A stretch of 64,000 nt of DNA from Laetiporus sulphureus 93-53 (GCF_001632365.1 NW_024468553.1:153046-217045), one strand, 5' to 3'. Shown: positions 46,033 to 57,026, numbered from the stretch's first letter. The notes: generated by a model from the sequence alone, not told the origin. Program-made: numbers and translations.

Positions 46033-47988
46033 ATGTTTATTGATGATAGCGCGGCCACCGCGTGTATTCATCCGCTCATGTTCGATCTCCGATCGGCTGT
46101 CTCCGTGAGCCATGAGCATGCACGAATAGCACGAACCATACCTCGTGGCAGTCTGCGATACCCCAATTTCACTGCAGTTGTCACATCCATCTACAAAGGC
46201 ATGGGCGCAATGGATCTCCTTGAAATGATTATAGGGGTTTCAATAGGGGTTGCACGTCAAACCATCGCAATGCATGGATTACGATGTATGGTGTCCGACT
46301 TGGGTGATGCGTTATCCGCTTTCAAAGAAGATTGGAGGGCATCTTGGAAGGCTGCTCAAAAAGCTACATTCACTGCTCAATGCCTTCATCATTTTCCGCC
46401 CATCCAGACCAACATCCCCCCAGTAAGTAATATTTTACAAATTATCCAAATCATCCAAACCATTCATGGCTTATGCTTATGCATCTATCTAGGGAGCAAC
46501 CCCCACACCCCACATCTGGACAATTACTGCCGACAACCACAACATTGCAACCTGGGTGTGGCGTACCGAAGACACATGGATGAGGAAATGTAGCAGGTCA
46601 TTCCCTTCATTCAAATTCCACATCGGATACCCTGTCTTTTGGTTCCGTGGACGGCTAGTCCCTGTAAAGCAAACAAGTCCAATGTCTATTCCATCTGTTT
46701 CCCCTTCCCCAACGACAGCCGAGTCCTCCATAAGTGAGTCAGGTTTCTGTCTCGCAATATTAATTGGTGTGGGTTTGGGTGTGGCGGCAGTGGTGATGGG
46801 AATCCGAGCGCAGCGTATGTTGGCATCACGCTCAGCCCGGGTGGGACAAGCTGCTATCGATGATCGCGCACCAACACCGAGCCCGATGGAGCGCTCCCGC
46901 CCACCGTCAACATTTCCAGGACGCTTTCATGCAGTGTCTCTTCCGGTCATGCAACCGCCTCCACCAAAACCGAGGGATTCCCAGGAAGTCCAAGACAAGT
47001 ACAGGAGACTCGAGCAAAAGTACTTCGAACTCGAAGAAGTGAGTCATCGCACCCTCGAACGTGTAGATGGATCTACATTCGCATAATCCGGTGTGCTAAT
47101 GAATGTTCATTTCGTTTGTGATCTGCGCTGGCGATAGAAACACAAAGAGACCCTCATTCAGCTCAATAATTTAGGTGAACAAAATGTAAAATGGAGATCA
47201 GAGCGAGCGTGGGTATTCTTATATGCAACTTTCGATCGTGTAGCCTGACTGGACGTCCGGCCAGGTCGCTGCTTGATCGGATTGCGGAACTCGAGGGCAA
47301 TCCCCAGGTCAATCCGGGAGCACCGATCCCTGCACCTCCGTTTTCTGCCTTTCCTCGCTCACTCCTCTCAGCCCACAACCAGAAGCTCTCCATCAACAAC
47401 CTCCGACAAGCTATCGATAAGGTTGAGCGCGAAGATTCTGACGTCGACCCTTTCGTCCTCTCACGTCATATAGGGCCCGAGGCGCGAAAAGGCCAAGAGG
47501 CCGAGCTCAAGGAGAAACAGGAGGAGGAGGCGAGGGAGGTGCGGAGAGCGACACGAAAGGAGCTCAAGGTCGCACAGAAGAGCAAAGATATTGGTACGCC
47601 GTTGACGTTCGCACTCCAGCAGCCCAATGCGTCCGTGTTGGTGTCGAGTTCGGGCACACGATCACGACTCGAACCTCCGGCACCTCTTTCAGGAGACGCT
47701 GAGCCGGCATCTGCATTATCGTCTGGCATCACGCTCAACTCAGATGAGGCAAGTCTACGATTGCAGGCGAATACCGAGTCTGATGGAGCGCTCTCACCCG
47801 CCGTCAATGTCGCATGGATGCATCCGTGCAGTATCACTGCTGTGGATCCCATCACCCCCGTGGAGTTCCCCGTCCACTCGCACAGGACCATTGCCCCTAA
47901 GGGCCATTGTGACTACCGTCCGACGTCTCTACCGGCCACGCCTCCGTCTCTTGGTTCAGTTTCACCAGATGGCGCCACAAAGACGTGA
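46033..47988 (+). CDS. Single-pass membrane protein with coiled-coil cytoplasmic part
   Basis: ATG at 46033; exon 1 ends at a CCA/GTAAGT donor at 46421, and exon 2 starts after CTATCTAG at 46491. Exon 2 encodes ATPTPHIWTITADNHNIATWVWRTEDTW, a Ser/Pro stretch and one membrane segment (FCLAILIGVGLGVAAVVMGI). Then come a Pro-rich region and the coiled coil EVQDKYRRLEQKYFELEE. A third exon continues it (KHKETLIQLNNLGEQNVKWRSERAWVFL), and a fourth has LDRIAELEGNPQ, LRQAIDKVEREDSD and KGQEAELKEKQEEEAREVRRATRKELK. The domain order suggests a membrane-anchored scaffold. No family was recognised. Confidence 0.45.
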
Positions 47989-49470
47989 CTCCTCATGTGT
48001 CTTTCTTTTCACTCACTCTCCCTCGCCTGTCCCCCCCTGCATCTCGTCCGTTTTCACTTCTCCACCAATAAGAGTGCCTGCACGCTCGGTCGCAGTCAGT
48101 GCAAATTACGAAATTCTACCGTCTCATGCAAGACGGCTGACCTCGCAAGTGCAGGCATGCTCCTCGCCTGCACTATTCCTGCAAGTCGACCATCTACTTC
48201 CAATCCCGCTGGCTTGGGTGTGGCCATCGACGCTGATCTTGAGAGCCAGGTCGTTTATCGTTTATTTCGCCCAGGGCGACGCTCCAGTTCTGGATACTGA
48301 GCTTGTCGGCATGTCATTGCTCTCATAATTTGAGTTGCGGTGCATCAGACCGGCGAGACTCCGTCGATATCACAAATAAAGTCTTCTAATTTTTCACGTC
48401 GTCAAGTCCGTTGCAATCACCTCAGGCAATCAGTTTACGCAACAACAGAATAATTTATCATCATTGGAGAAACAAAATGCGGGCTCGGTGGGTGCTATTC
48501 TATCTCCAGCTATTCATTTCATGACACTGATTATCAAAATTCTGGCTTTCTGGCTATTATGCATGTTGCACAGCATGCTCCACTTGCGCTAGAGACCAAA
48601 ATTACCGTTGTGCAGCCGTCTGATTTACCAAGGGTTTGAAAATTGGTCCATACTTCGGTGTTCGGCTTGTCCGAGCGCCATTGCCGTCCACGTCGTCCAT
48701 TGAGTGTAAGCTATCCATCGAATTCTGTCCATACTTGAGTTCTGACAAGCGAGTCGGTCGTATCCTAGTATGCCAAGCCATCGATTTGAACACCAGTTCA
48801 GTCCACGTGACAAAGTTTGCCCACTGTTGGCGCCCAGCCAGGCCAATCTGATGTTCACTCATAAGCTGTTGGTGGATCTATATCGCCAAAATATCCTAGG
48901 CAACTTGTCATGAAGATTTTGCTGACAGAGCTTCTGTAAAGCCTGCGGACGTGAGCGCCGGCAAATTTTAAGTTACTGACGAAGTTGCGTGCGCAAGTAG
49001 CCAAGCGCACTGCTCGCGTGAGTGAATCGTCGTGCATTCGTCATGCTTCGCTTCCTCAGCTGGTTGCATGTTGGTATAGGTCGCTGGTCAAGACGTCGCG
49101 TTCTGCGCCTCTCCCATACGGTCGTCAATGCTGAGCCAAGACCGTCGATAAGCGGAAAAGGCAAGATTCCGATGCTGAACCTCATCTTGCAACAAAGTCA
49201 ACCCATACGATAGAGCCTACGTCCAAGAAACAGCGCGTCAATTTGGTGAGTGAACCGTGTTGAACCGAACCATTCACCACGCCGACTCCATATGTAAAGC
49301 CTGTCCACTCCCTTGCCCAGCATCGAGCGCAGTCGTAACCGTCGCATCTTAGAAGGTCTTGTAAGGTGAGATTGCTCGCAGCGGACAATCCTCGCTACCG
49401 ACTCAACGTCTTGCCGCCATCAAGTACAATTTTAATCTAGCCACTGCACGAGAACAATGCAGCATGAACT
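47989..49470. other. Mostly unassigned
   Basis: A minus-strand frame at 48602-48862 starts with ATG (MSEHQIGLAGRQQWANFVTWTELVF) and has a protein-like composition but no recognised domain. The upstream frame ending DIDPPTAYE may belong with it. The plus-strand open frame 47627-48328 overlaps the membrane protein gene in another frame. Confidence 0.25.
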
Positions 49471-49940
49471 ATGACGTCGACAACCTCACAAGCTCTGCCA
49501 AGCGTTCTTCGATCATTACCATCAACCCCTCACCTTCTCGCCTCAACGTCACGTTCTTCTAGCAGTCAGCTGCGTATCACTTTCTCCTCTTCGACGTCGA
49601 GTCTGCCACCAAGACAGGTAAATGTTCACTCGTCCCGTCTTCAATTGTACCGTGCACTGCCCGTTGCGTTCGTATACCAGCGATTTGAGCCGTGCTTCCA
49701 CCTTCAGTACTGCCCTGCCCTCAGTCGATCATCCCTTCCACGTCGTCATCCAGCATACTTGATATCATACCGGCCAATGCAAGCTTTTATCATCAAAAAA
49801 CACCGTCATGTTTCCCGCTCACCAACATTCCCCACCAGAGCCTCTTCAAGCCGGTCAGCACGGATAGGTGTGTGCCCAAGCGCTCTCATGTGCACTTTCA
49901 CCAAATTGATCTTCACCTGCCGCGACAAGACAGCCTGGCG
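49471..49940 (+). CDS. Possible Ser-rich exon
   Basis: ATG at 49471 followed by a Ser/Thr/Leu-rich segment ending SSLPPRQ and a GTAAATG donor at about 49618. It lies just upstream of the hairpin series. No family was recognised. Confidence 0.2.
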
Positions 49941-49942
49941 TG

Positions 49943-50579
49943 GTAGCGCCTCTCGCGTCATGGACGCGAGAGTTGAGGCTGTTATGCCTGTGGCGAGTTT
50001 TCAATGTGCAGGTCGAAGCCATCAAAGTGGACTATGATAGCAAACGACGCGCTTCAAGATCTAGCTGTGCGCATACACCTCGAGAATGTCCCGATGCTAG
50101 CTCCACTTCCAGACTTATGCTGATTCTGTCAGGATGCTGTGCTGCAAAGTAGCGCCTTTCACGACGATTGTGACTCGAGAGTCGAAGCTCTTTGCCACAT
50201 TCCTTGCATGAACCCGAGTTTTCAGCCGCGGACTAGCAAATCGGACCAGATCATTGAATGAAGTCCATACCCTCCAAATGCTAAGAACACCCTCCCCCCA
50301 GGATCGTAAGTCGACTACGCACGTCGCACAGCAAGGTAGCGCCTCTCGCGTCTGACGTGGGAGTTGACGCTCTTACGCCGCTGCGAGTCTGCCAAACAAC
50401 ACGTTGCGAGGTAGCGCCTCTCGCGTTCTCGACGCGGGAGTTGACGCTCCTACGCATGTTGTGATTCTGGCACTCACGGAAATTTCAACCGCAGTCGACA
50501 ATCGACATGCTTTACGAGATTATTGTGCTGCACGTAGCGCCTCACGCGCTCATCAGGCGCGTGAGTTGATGCTCTTCGC
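49943..50579 (+). repeat. Series of five GTAGCGCC hairpin repeats
   Basis: Copies lie at 49943-49987, 50149-50195, 50336-50378, 50411-50455 and 50534-50579, all on the same strand. Each starts GTAGCGCC, contains a 5-10 bp stem with a short loop, and ends in a TTGA(C/G/T)GCT-like segment and usually TACGC. Four copies have a 9-10 bp stem: CTCTCGCGTC/GACGCGAGAG (copy 1), CTCTCGCGT/ACGTGGGAG (copy 3), CTCTCGCGT/ACGCGGGAG (copy 4) and CTCACGCGC/GCGCGTGAG (copy 5). Stem differences are compensatory or leave G.T pairs. An outer AGC(G)/(C)GCT pairing is also kept. Confidence 0.7.
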
Positions 50580-50639
50580 AGGTCATACGTTTTTCGTAAA
50601 GAGTGGCCACCCATTGGGGACATTGTCAAGGGGGTGAAA

Positions 50640-51330
50640 AGCAACATCGACTTCGAAGATCGCACAGCTGTGATATCTGGTGAAATCTGGCGTGCATGTG
50701 CAGGTGCAGGATCAGTCATGATCACGAGCATCGATTTGGGGCTCTGGTACCTAAAAGGACTCCGCTGTCGGCTGAAATTTACGTGGTGAGCAGTCTTCGT
50801 AGATTTGAATGGAGATTGGTTGCTGACCACTCCTCAGGGCTTTGCATCATCTTGTAATCTCAAGACTGGCAGGTGGGCTGTTATTGGATTTCGCGTCTCT
50901 TGCGACTCGACGGCTTTGTGGAATAGTGGCTGGTGGTCAACATCGTGAGTAATTTCACCATTTTAGAGCCCACAATCCGTTGTTGATACGTTCACCAGGT
51001 GGAACTTTATCGTGTGCATTAAGGCGGGCTTATGCGCTACCCTCGGACTTCGTGTCTCGCGGTTCGGCTATTTCATCGACTAGCGGCTGATATGTTATTT
51101 GGTGCGTCATTTCATTGTGTAAACGTTGTTGTTATCGCTGACTTGCTCCGAAGGCCTGACATCTTGTTAATCTTGGCTGCGGTTCTCCCATCGACGTGTA
51201 CGGCAACACGTCGCGACAGCGACGTTTCTGAGCACAACGGTCTTGTTATCATCGACAGCATTCTCGCATCACATCACTGCATCTACAGCATAACTTATTT
51301 CGGCTATCTCGGCGCTCTCATCGTATTTTC
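50640..51330. other. Unassigned
   Basis: No domain, RNA gene or clear repeat was recognised between the hairpin series and the 24-bp repeats. Confidence 0.3.
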
Positions 51331-51332
51331 TC

Positions 51333-51430
51333 ATCGTCCTGCTCTTTCGCTATCTCATCATCCTGCTCTCGCGCTATCTCGTCGTCCTGCTCCCACGCTC
51401 TCGTCTCATCTTGCTGTCGTGCTCTCGTCT
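51333..51430 (+). repeat. 24-bp tandem repeat, about four copies
   Basis: The unit CTCATCGTCCTGCTCTTTCG-CTAT recurs with variation (CTCATCATCCTGCTCTCGCG, CTCGTCGTCCTGCTCCCACG). Read on the plus strand it gives SHRPALSL, SHHPALAL, SRRPAPTL. Confidence 0.8.
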
Positions 51431-52020
51431 ATGCTCTTGGCTATAACGGTTTCGGCTTATATTTATATGCAAAACAGTCCATTTCTCTTATTTATCCGCT
51501 CTGGGATCCCTGGCCCGGGAATCCAGAGCGTGCAACATGCAAACAAACGCAGACGTTTCAGCTTCGGACGAAGCTCTGGACGCAGGGAACACGAAGCATA
51601 TCGCGGAACGTCAAACCATTCGACTTTGGAAACCCCGGACGAGGGGAATTCAGAGGCGGATGGGAAACGATAAACATTCGCTCCAGAGGACCCTCCACAG
51701 GAGAATCTGGGGCACCGAAATGTTTCAACGTCCTGCTGTGGTGACCCCGGACGCGGGAGATCTAGGCAGGGCAGGGATCATCCCAGCTCTGGGAACCCTA
51801 GATGGGTTGTCCAGGGTGGGTTCTCCGGGGTACCCTGAACAGACGGGGGATCCGGAGGGGAGGGTTGCAATGTGTGGATGTGGAGGGTAACGTCAAGAGG
51901 GTGTTAAGGGCAACTGGCGGAACAAAGGGTTCCGGGAAATTGGTTTTTTTTCTGTTTCTTTTTTTCTGTTTCTTTATCTCTTCTCAGTGACCTTGCTTAC
52001 ATCTCCCCTCGCAGCTCCTC

Positions 52021-52456
52021 AAGCTCAAGGTCCAGCGTAGTGTAGTTGTAGTGTAGTTGTAGTGTAGTGTAGTCATAAAGATACGCACCGTCAGTGTATG
52101 CAGATTACTGTAGCCTTACCGTAGACGTACCATAGCCATAGCGTACCGTACCGTACTTCGTCTCTCGTCTCATACTTACGGCAGTGGCTCTCGTACTATA
52201 CCCATCGCATAGAATAACTGCTAGATACGATACCTATTAGACATGATACCTAATAGACACGATAGCTGTTGCATACTATACCCGCATATGTACTTGCTAC
52301 TGTACCGTACCGTACGTGCATTTCGCCCGCCTCTCGCACTTGTACCGTAGCGTAGCGTACCGCATAGCTTACTATACCGTAGAAATACATACGTTCTCGC
52401 ACTTGTACCGTAGTGTAGTGTAATACATAGCTTACCACTATACCGTAGTGTACAGA
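52021..52456 (+). repeat. GTA-rich simple repeats with a 63-bp tandem duplication
   Basis: GTAGTGTAGTT units occur at 52037-52073, and CGTAC/GTACC pentamers at 52140-52160 and 52300-52320. A block starting TCTCGCACTTGTACCGTAG at 52331 is repeated from 52394. The second copy has GTG and ATAC where the first has GCG and CCGC, which are C-to-T-type changes. Confidence 0.75.
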
Positions 52457-52566
52457 ATAAATTACATACATTTTTACTAGAGAAGTCCTGCATGAATCTA
52501 TGGGAGTCGGAGGAGGTGATCATGGATGCTTGACCTCGCTGGCATTTTCAACTAGCTCAATGTCGC

Positions 52567-54513
52567 GTGTGTCATTCGCACGGTTTGGATCAGATTGATT
52601 TCGCACAAGTTCCGAACATGGGCGGTAGGCATACCACGGTCGAGTGGAGGTATCGCACGAATTTGAATGCGCGCATTACGGGCTTGAAGCAGGCTGTGCC
52701 GGCGCTCCGTGTGCTGGAGGCCAAGGTGAACAGCCAGGAGAATCCATTCAACGATGTCGTCGACTCGCGTGGGTTCGTTGATGGCGTGAAGGTCACGCGC
52801 AAGATGAGTAAGGCGAATGTGCTCGGGAAGGCAGCAGAGTATATCAAGTAGGTGGTGACTCCTTCTATATCTGGTCGAATACTTGAACAACTGTTACACC
52901 AGGGTACTCAAGAAGCGCGAGACGCGTCTCAAGCACGAGCAGGATGGCCTGAAGTCGCTTATCGCCGGGCTCGTCGGGGGACCGGCGCTGCTCAAAGAGT
53001 GGGATCGCGAGTGGAAGGAGCGATTCGGCGGAGAGGAGAAGGATGAGATCGAGGATGAGAGCGCAGGTGCGGTGAGTGATGATGAGGATGTTGATGGTGA
53101 CGATAGCGAAGGAGAGGACGGTGAGGAGGGTAGGGCGCGCAAGAAGGCGAAGGTCGCAAAAGTCGCGCTGCGCCGCAACCACAGCTGGCAGTTCCCGCTG
53201 TTCCTGGCACTGTACCAGAGAAGCGTAAGCGTGATAGGCCACGCAAGGTCCCATTGCCTCCTGCTGTCGCTCCAGCACCAGCTGAAGACGGCAACAGCGA
53301 CACCCGTGGCAGCGACACAGAATGCAGCTCCAATCTTCCCTGTTGACGCGCAGATGCCAGATACCTTCGTCCAGACCTCATCTGACAGTCAGACACAGCA
53401 AACACCTGCCCAGCAGTACCTGCTTGCGGCGTTTGCATTCTTCTCGGTATTCAACTCTCCATTGGCATCTTCTCGTCCTCATGCACACCCGGCGCACGAA
53501 CATCATGGCACGGTGTTGACGCCTCAAGTGCGACCACAGGCGGAGTTTTCTATCTATCTGACTACCTCATCCGCAAGCGGGCTTGGGCTGCATGAGCTCG
53601 TGCAAGCAGCACATTTTCTTGTGTCAACGCTCGTCTTCTTGTACGTGATCCTGCCTTGGATCTCGAGCACCCTCAAGCGCGCACCTGCACTCGCATCGTA
53701 CGTCACGCACCTCAGAACGTCGTGCACGACCGCAGAGACCTCTGCGACATTCGCGAACAACGTGCATATGTCCAAGGCTAGGAATCAGCAGCGCGCTGCG
53801 TTGATGGAGGCATTCTTGGATGCGCTAGACCCGGCCAGGAGAGGCTCAGCAGACGAGACCGAACGGCTGCGCAGAGCTTTGGGTGTGACCGATGGGGTCC
53901 TCGGGCTGATGCACGGCGTCATCAAGGCGGGAAGAGTGGATTGGGGCATTGAGCTGAACCAGCTTGAACAACGCGCTTGTGTCAGATTGGGCGAGCTTGT
54001 TGCATTCAATGGTATGTAACCCACTCGCTCTACAATCGTCGGGATATCACAACTTTTCCCGAATTGTAGACAAGGTCGGCAAGGCCACTCGGCTGCAGAT
54101 GTACTGGTGTATGTCGTGGCACATGATGCATCTCCACCTTTGCCACTTCGAGAATGGACCTATCCACGCTTGCGCTCATCATGCGTCCCGTGTCATTGTC
54201 GAAGGCTGCGACGCTGTGGGAGGCAGCTCACAAGCGCGAGTTCCTGTGCCCCTATGAGAAGATTGTGCTGGATAATAAGAGCGTGGACGTCGCGGCTGAC
54301 TGGCTCACGAAACGGCAACGCTGGCATGAGACGGAGCGCAAGGGCCGCTGTGCAGCTTGCGAGAAGCACACACCGCTTGATGTCCTTGCGGCGATCCTCA
54401 TCCGGGAGCGCCTCCGCAAGCACGCCGCTTCGCTGTTTGTGCGTACCGTTGTACAGAACGACCCTCGGGCGTGTGTAGCGGACGAGTGTGTGGGTATGTC
54501 CATGAACGGCTGA
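52567..54513 (+). CDS. SREBP-like bHLH transcription factor (Sre1-type), N-terminus missing
   Basis: Starts in a basic helix-loop-helix domain (RHTTVEWRYRTNLNARITGLKQAVPALRVLEAKV, VDGVKVTRKMSKANVLGKAAEYIK). An intron at about 52850-52902 leads to VLKKRETRLKHEQDGLKSLIAG. An acidic stretch and a basic AT-hook-like piece (KRKRDRPRKVPLPP) follow. Two membrane spans come next: YLLAAFAFFSVFNSPLAS and FLVSTLVFLYVILPWI. The C-terminal regulatory part has LSTLALIMRPVSLSK and WLTKRQRWHETERKGRC. Such factors are membrane-bound until cleaved and control sterol and low-oxygen genes. The AT-hook piece is in another frame (53165-53340), implying two compensating indels. The basic region reads HTTVEWRYR, not HNxxERRYR, so DNA binding may be impaired. 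The activation domain upstream is absent or replaced by repeats. Confidence 0.75.
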
Positions 54514-54540
54514 GCATTGTCATGCTCTAAGCACCCGCCT

Positions 54541-55009
54541 CTTCAGATTGTGTGCGGAGGGACCAAGTTGGAGGGCGATTGGTAAATGGGCCTGCTCGAA
54601 GCAGGATAATCACTTAACGCTCTTCCGTCAGGTACCCAACGTCAAGGTCTGAAACTACAGAATATATCTTGCAGCGCTGCCTGGCCCTCTGTCCAGAACT
54701 TGCACCACCCGAAGTTAGGGCCCAACGCGCACCGACTGTGGATGACCTGCGGGCTTTGATTATTGAGGTTGGAGTTGGCCTGCGCCCAGCCAGGAAGAGC
54801 GGTCTCAGACTCGAGACGATTTGGGTTTCGGCCTCGGAGGATGGTCGCAAGCTTCCAGCGTTTCTCAACTATGGGTGGGTACCGTTGCCCGTGGCATTGT
54901 CCTTGGCTGAGACCCGTATATTAGGCATAGCGGTTCTGGGTTCCAGTCGTCCTGGGGATCGGCGATAATCGCTCTGGACTTGTTGGAGGAGGCGCTGAGA
55001 AGCTCATGA
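54541..55009 (+). pseudogene. D-amino-acid oxidase, C-terminal exons only
   Basis: CGGTKLEGDW, an intron at about 54580-54630, then YPTSRSETTEYILQRCLALCPELAPPEVR and LIIEVGVGLRPARKSGLRLE, LNYG, a further intron (about 54872-54930) and HSGSGFQSSWGSAIIALDLLEEAL with a stop at 55009. These are the substrate and FAD-binding C-terminal part of D-amino-acid oxidase, a flavoenzyme that deaminates D-amino acids. Both introns are intact. The N-terminal part is not upstream on this strand; it lies inverted at 56795-57026. No initiating exon is visible here. Confidence 0.8.
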
Positions 55010-55041
55010 ACGAATCCGGAATGCAGTCGGAAGTTAGACCG

Positions 55042-55381
55042 GCACAGCCTGCATAGATTTATTTTTCCACGGGAAACCTGATGCAAAAATGGTGAAAATA
55101 TCTTATATCTGGATATGGAAATAGTTTGGAAATTGGGCGGAGACAATTAAATTATGTTACGATCGTTTTACCGAAACGTATCAGCAATAGTGAAACTATT
55201 TCCTAAATGAAGATATTTCAGTCCAAAAATATGTGATACCGATATGTTTCGGTGAAACAATTGTAACATAATTCAATTGTCTCCGCCCGATTTCCAAACT
55301 ACTTCCATATCCAGACTTAAGATATTTTCACCATTTTTTCATCAGGTTTCCCGTGGAAAAATAAATCTGTGCAGGCTGTGC
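55042..55381. mobile_element. MITE with about 150-bp terminal inverted repeats
   Basis: Starts GCACAGCCTGCATAGATTTA and ends with the inverse TAAATCTGTGCAGGCTGTGC. The arms match for about 150 bp (CACGGGAAACCTGATG, TGGTGAAAATATCTTA, GGCGGAGACAATT) with scattered substitutions, leaving a central part of 30-40 bp. No coding capacity. Total 340 bp. The two flanks do not show an obvious target duplication. Confidence 0.85.
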
Positions 55382-56286
55382 GGGAAATGCAAGATAGTCC
55401 ACCGAGACTCGATTGGGCGAACGTTTCCCATTCTACGGCCTGTCCTATAGCTTCTTGATACTGTTGTTGTGTGATCTCACAAGTAAGCAGCGGTGGCTGA
55501 TGCCCGTCACGCCTGCACCTCAGTGTTTTCTTAATCTAAAGCATGCCGGCTTACCAACAAACCCGGACTTTTGATAATGTGAGTGGACTCTATGTGAGGA
55601 ATCTTCTTTACACAAAGTGGAGGATATGGTCAATAGGATCGTTATAGATTTAAGGGCATCCATCGGCAATCAGCCACTTTTGAGAACGCGGGCGCAGTTA
55701 TTGTCCTTGCACAACTTCGCGACCAGTCATCCGATCAGCTATCTCAGTGATATCGAGGGTCTTTGTGACCGTGCGACAATCATTAATAGTATTTTTTTTA
55801 ATATTTAAGCTGAATGGACTTGGGCTCTAGAGATGATTTGCAGATTAGGACCGTTCTGCAGATTAGGGTGAGCCATACTATTCTGAACCAGATGGCCGTT
55901 CGGATATCTTGCTCGCCTTGTTTTCCCCGGTGCAGGAAGTTATCTGAAGATATAATTATTGTGCCATTACCAACTTGAACCTGTATCTCGGAGCGTCCAG
56001 CCCTTTGACTTCTTCTTCGCTGACTCAACTTCTCGACTTCTCGGAGCTGTTCACATCAGAATCTCAGAGACTATGGATTCCACCGGGGGTTCAAATGCTT
56101 TCTTCCGGACACTATTCCCGCCGTGCGGCTGTAGCTAACGCTGAGAGTCGGATATCGAGACTCGGTTGTAGTCCCTCGACCCAATCCCCAGTAATCCCTA
56201 GAAGCCCTCAAGGACCATTAATATAAGGGCTTTAGAGGATCCTTCATTTGTACCTGACCCCTACTCCCTTTGGCGCTCCTTGATCC
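55382..56286. other. Unassigned
   Basis: A 63-codon frame at 55617-55808 begins within an exon-like context but has no recognised domain. Confidence 0.3.
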
Positions 56287-56765
56287 ATGTGGCCGTTCAC
56301 GACAACCAATCTGTACCAGCATCCACTGCCTACCCTCAAGGTGCAGTATGATGACATTGTTGTTGGTGGTAGGGGTGTCTGTATCGCTAGATGTCATGTA
56401 GGGATTTACATTCATTCTCAGGAGGCACCAGTGGATGCGTTATGGCACGTCGACTCACAGAAGATAATAAGAGCAATGTCCTGCTCATCGAGAGAGGAGA
56501 CGCTGGGGACTCGTGAGCATTATTTCTACAGGCTTTTATAACACGTGCCGACATGCTGGGCTTGGGCAGATGGCTTCACCGGACGTCTTTAACCTCTGGA
56601 CACTTCTTCTCGGATTGGGAGCACAGCATGGTGCGCGACAGCATCCATGACGGTTCCCTCTCATTACCGGATTAGACTTAGATGGTACGAGCCGCATCAA
56701 CGGCGGTCAATACACCTGTGGCGTGCCAGCACAGTCCAGCTTGTGGGCTTAGGAAGGAAGGGTCG
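56287..56765 (+). pseudogene. GMC oxidoreductase remnant (N-terminal FAD domain)
   Basis: QYDDIVVGGRGVCIAR corresponds to the dinucleotide-binding motif of glucose-methanol-choline oxidoreductases. RRLTEDNKSNVLLIERGDAGDS (56450-56512) and GTSRINGGQYTCGVP (56680-56728) are the next conserved blocks. The blocks are in order but in different frames, with stops between them, and about three quarters of the gene is missing. The Gly-rich motif is altered (GGRGVC for GGGTAGC). Confidence 0.7.
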
Positions 56766-56794
56766 GGTGATCGTATGTCGATATCAAGCCCTAT

Positions 56795-57026
56795 CTTCAT
56801 AAGTCCGAGCACCTTGCTGACTTGGCGTCAGTCGGGAAGGTCTCTGCGACAATGGTGACCTTGAATCCGCCTTTCTCTTGTATCTTGACCACGGTGGTGA
56901 GACCTACAACCCCTAAAGTTGACGTATAGTCAGTCTTCAGTTTTGAAAAAATATATCAAACGTGCAAGGGCAAGACGTACCGGCACCAATGACAACGATG
57001 TTCTTCATAGGCGTAGGCGATGACAT
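56795..57026 (-). pseudogene. D-amino-acid oxidase, N-terminal exons only
   Basis: ATG at 57026 gives MSSPTPMKNIVVIGAG, an intron ending CAACTTTAG near 56917, then VVGLTTVVKIQEKGGFKVTIVAETFPTDAKSAR. This is the FAD-binding start of D-amino-acid oxidase. The homology stops at about 56810 and the frame ends at a TGA. The missing rest of the gene matches the plus-strand piece at 54541-55009. Confidence 0.75.
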
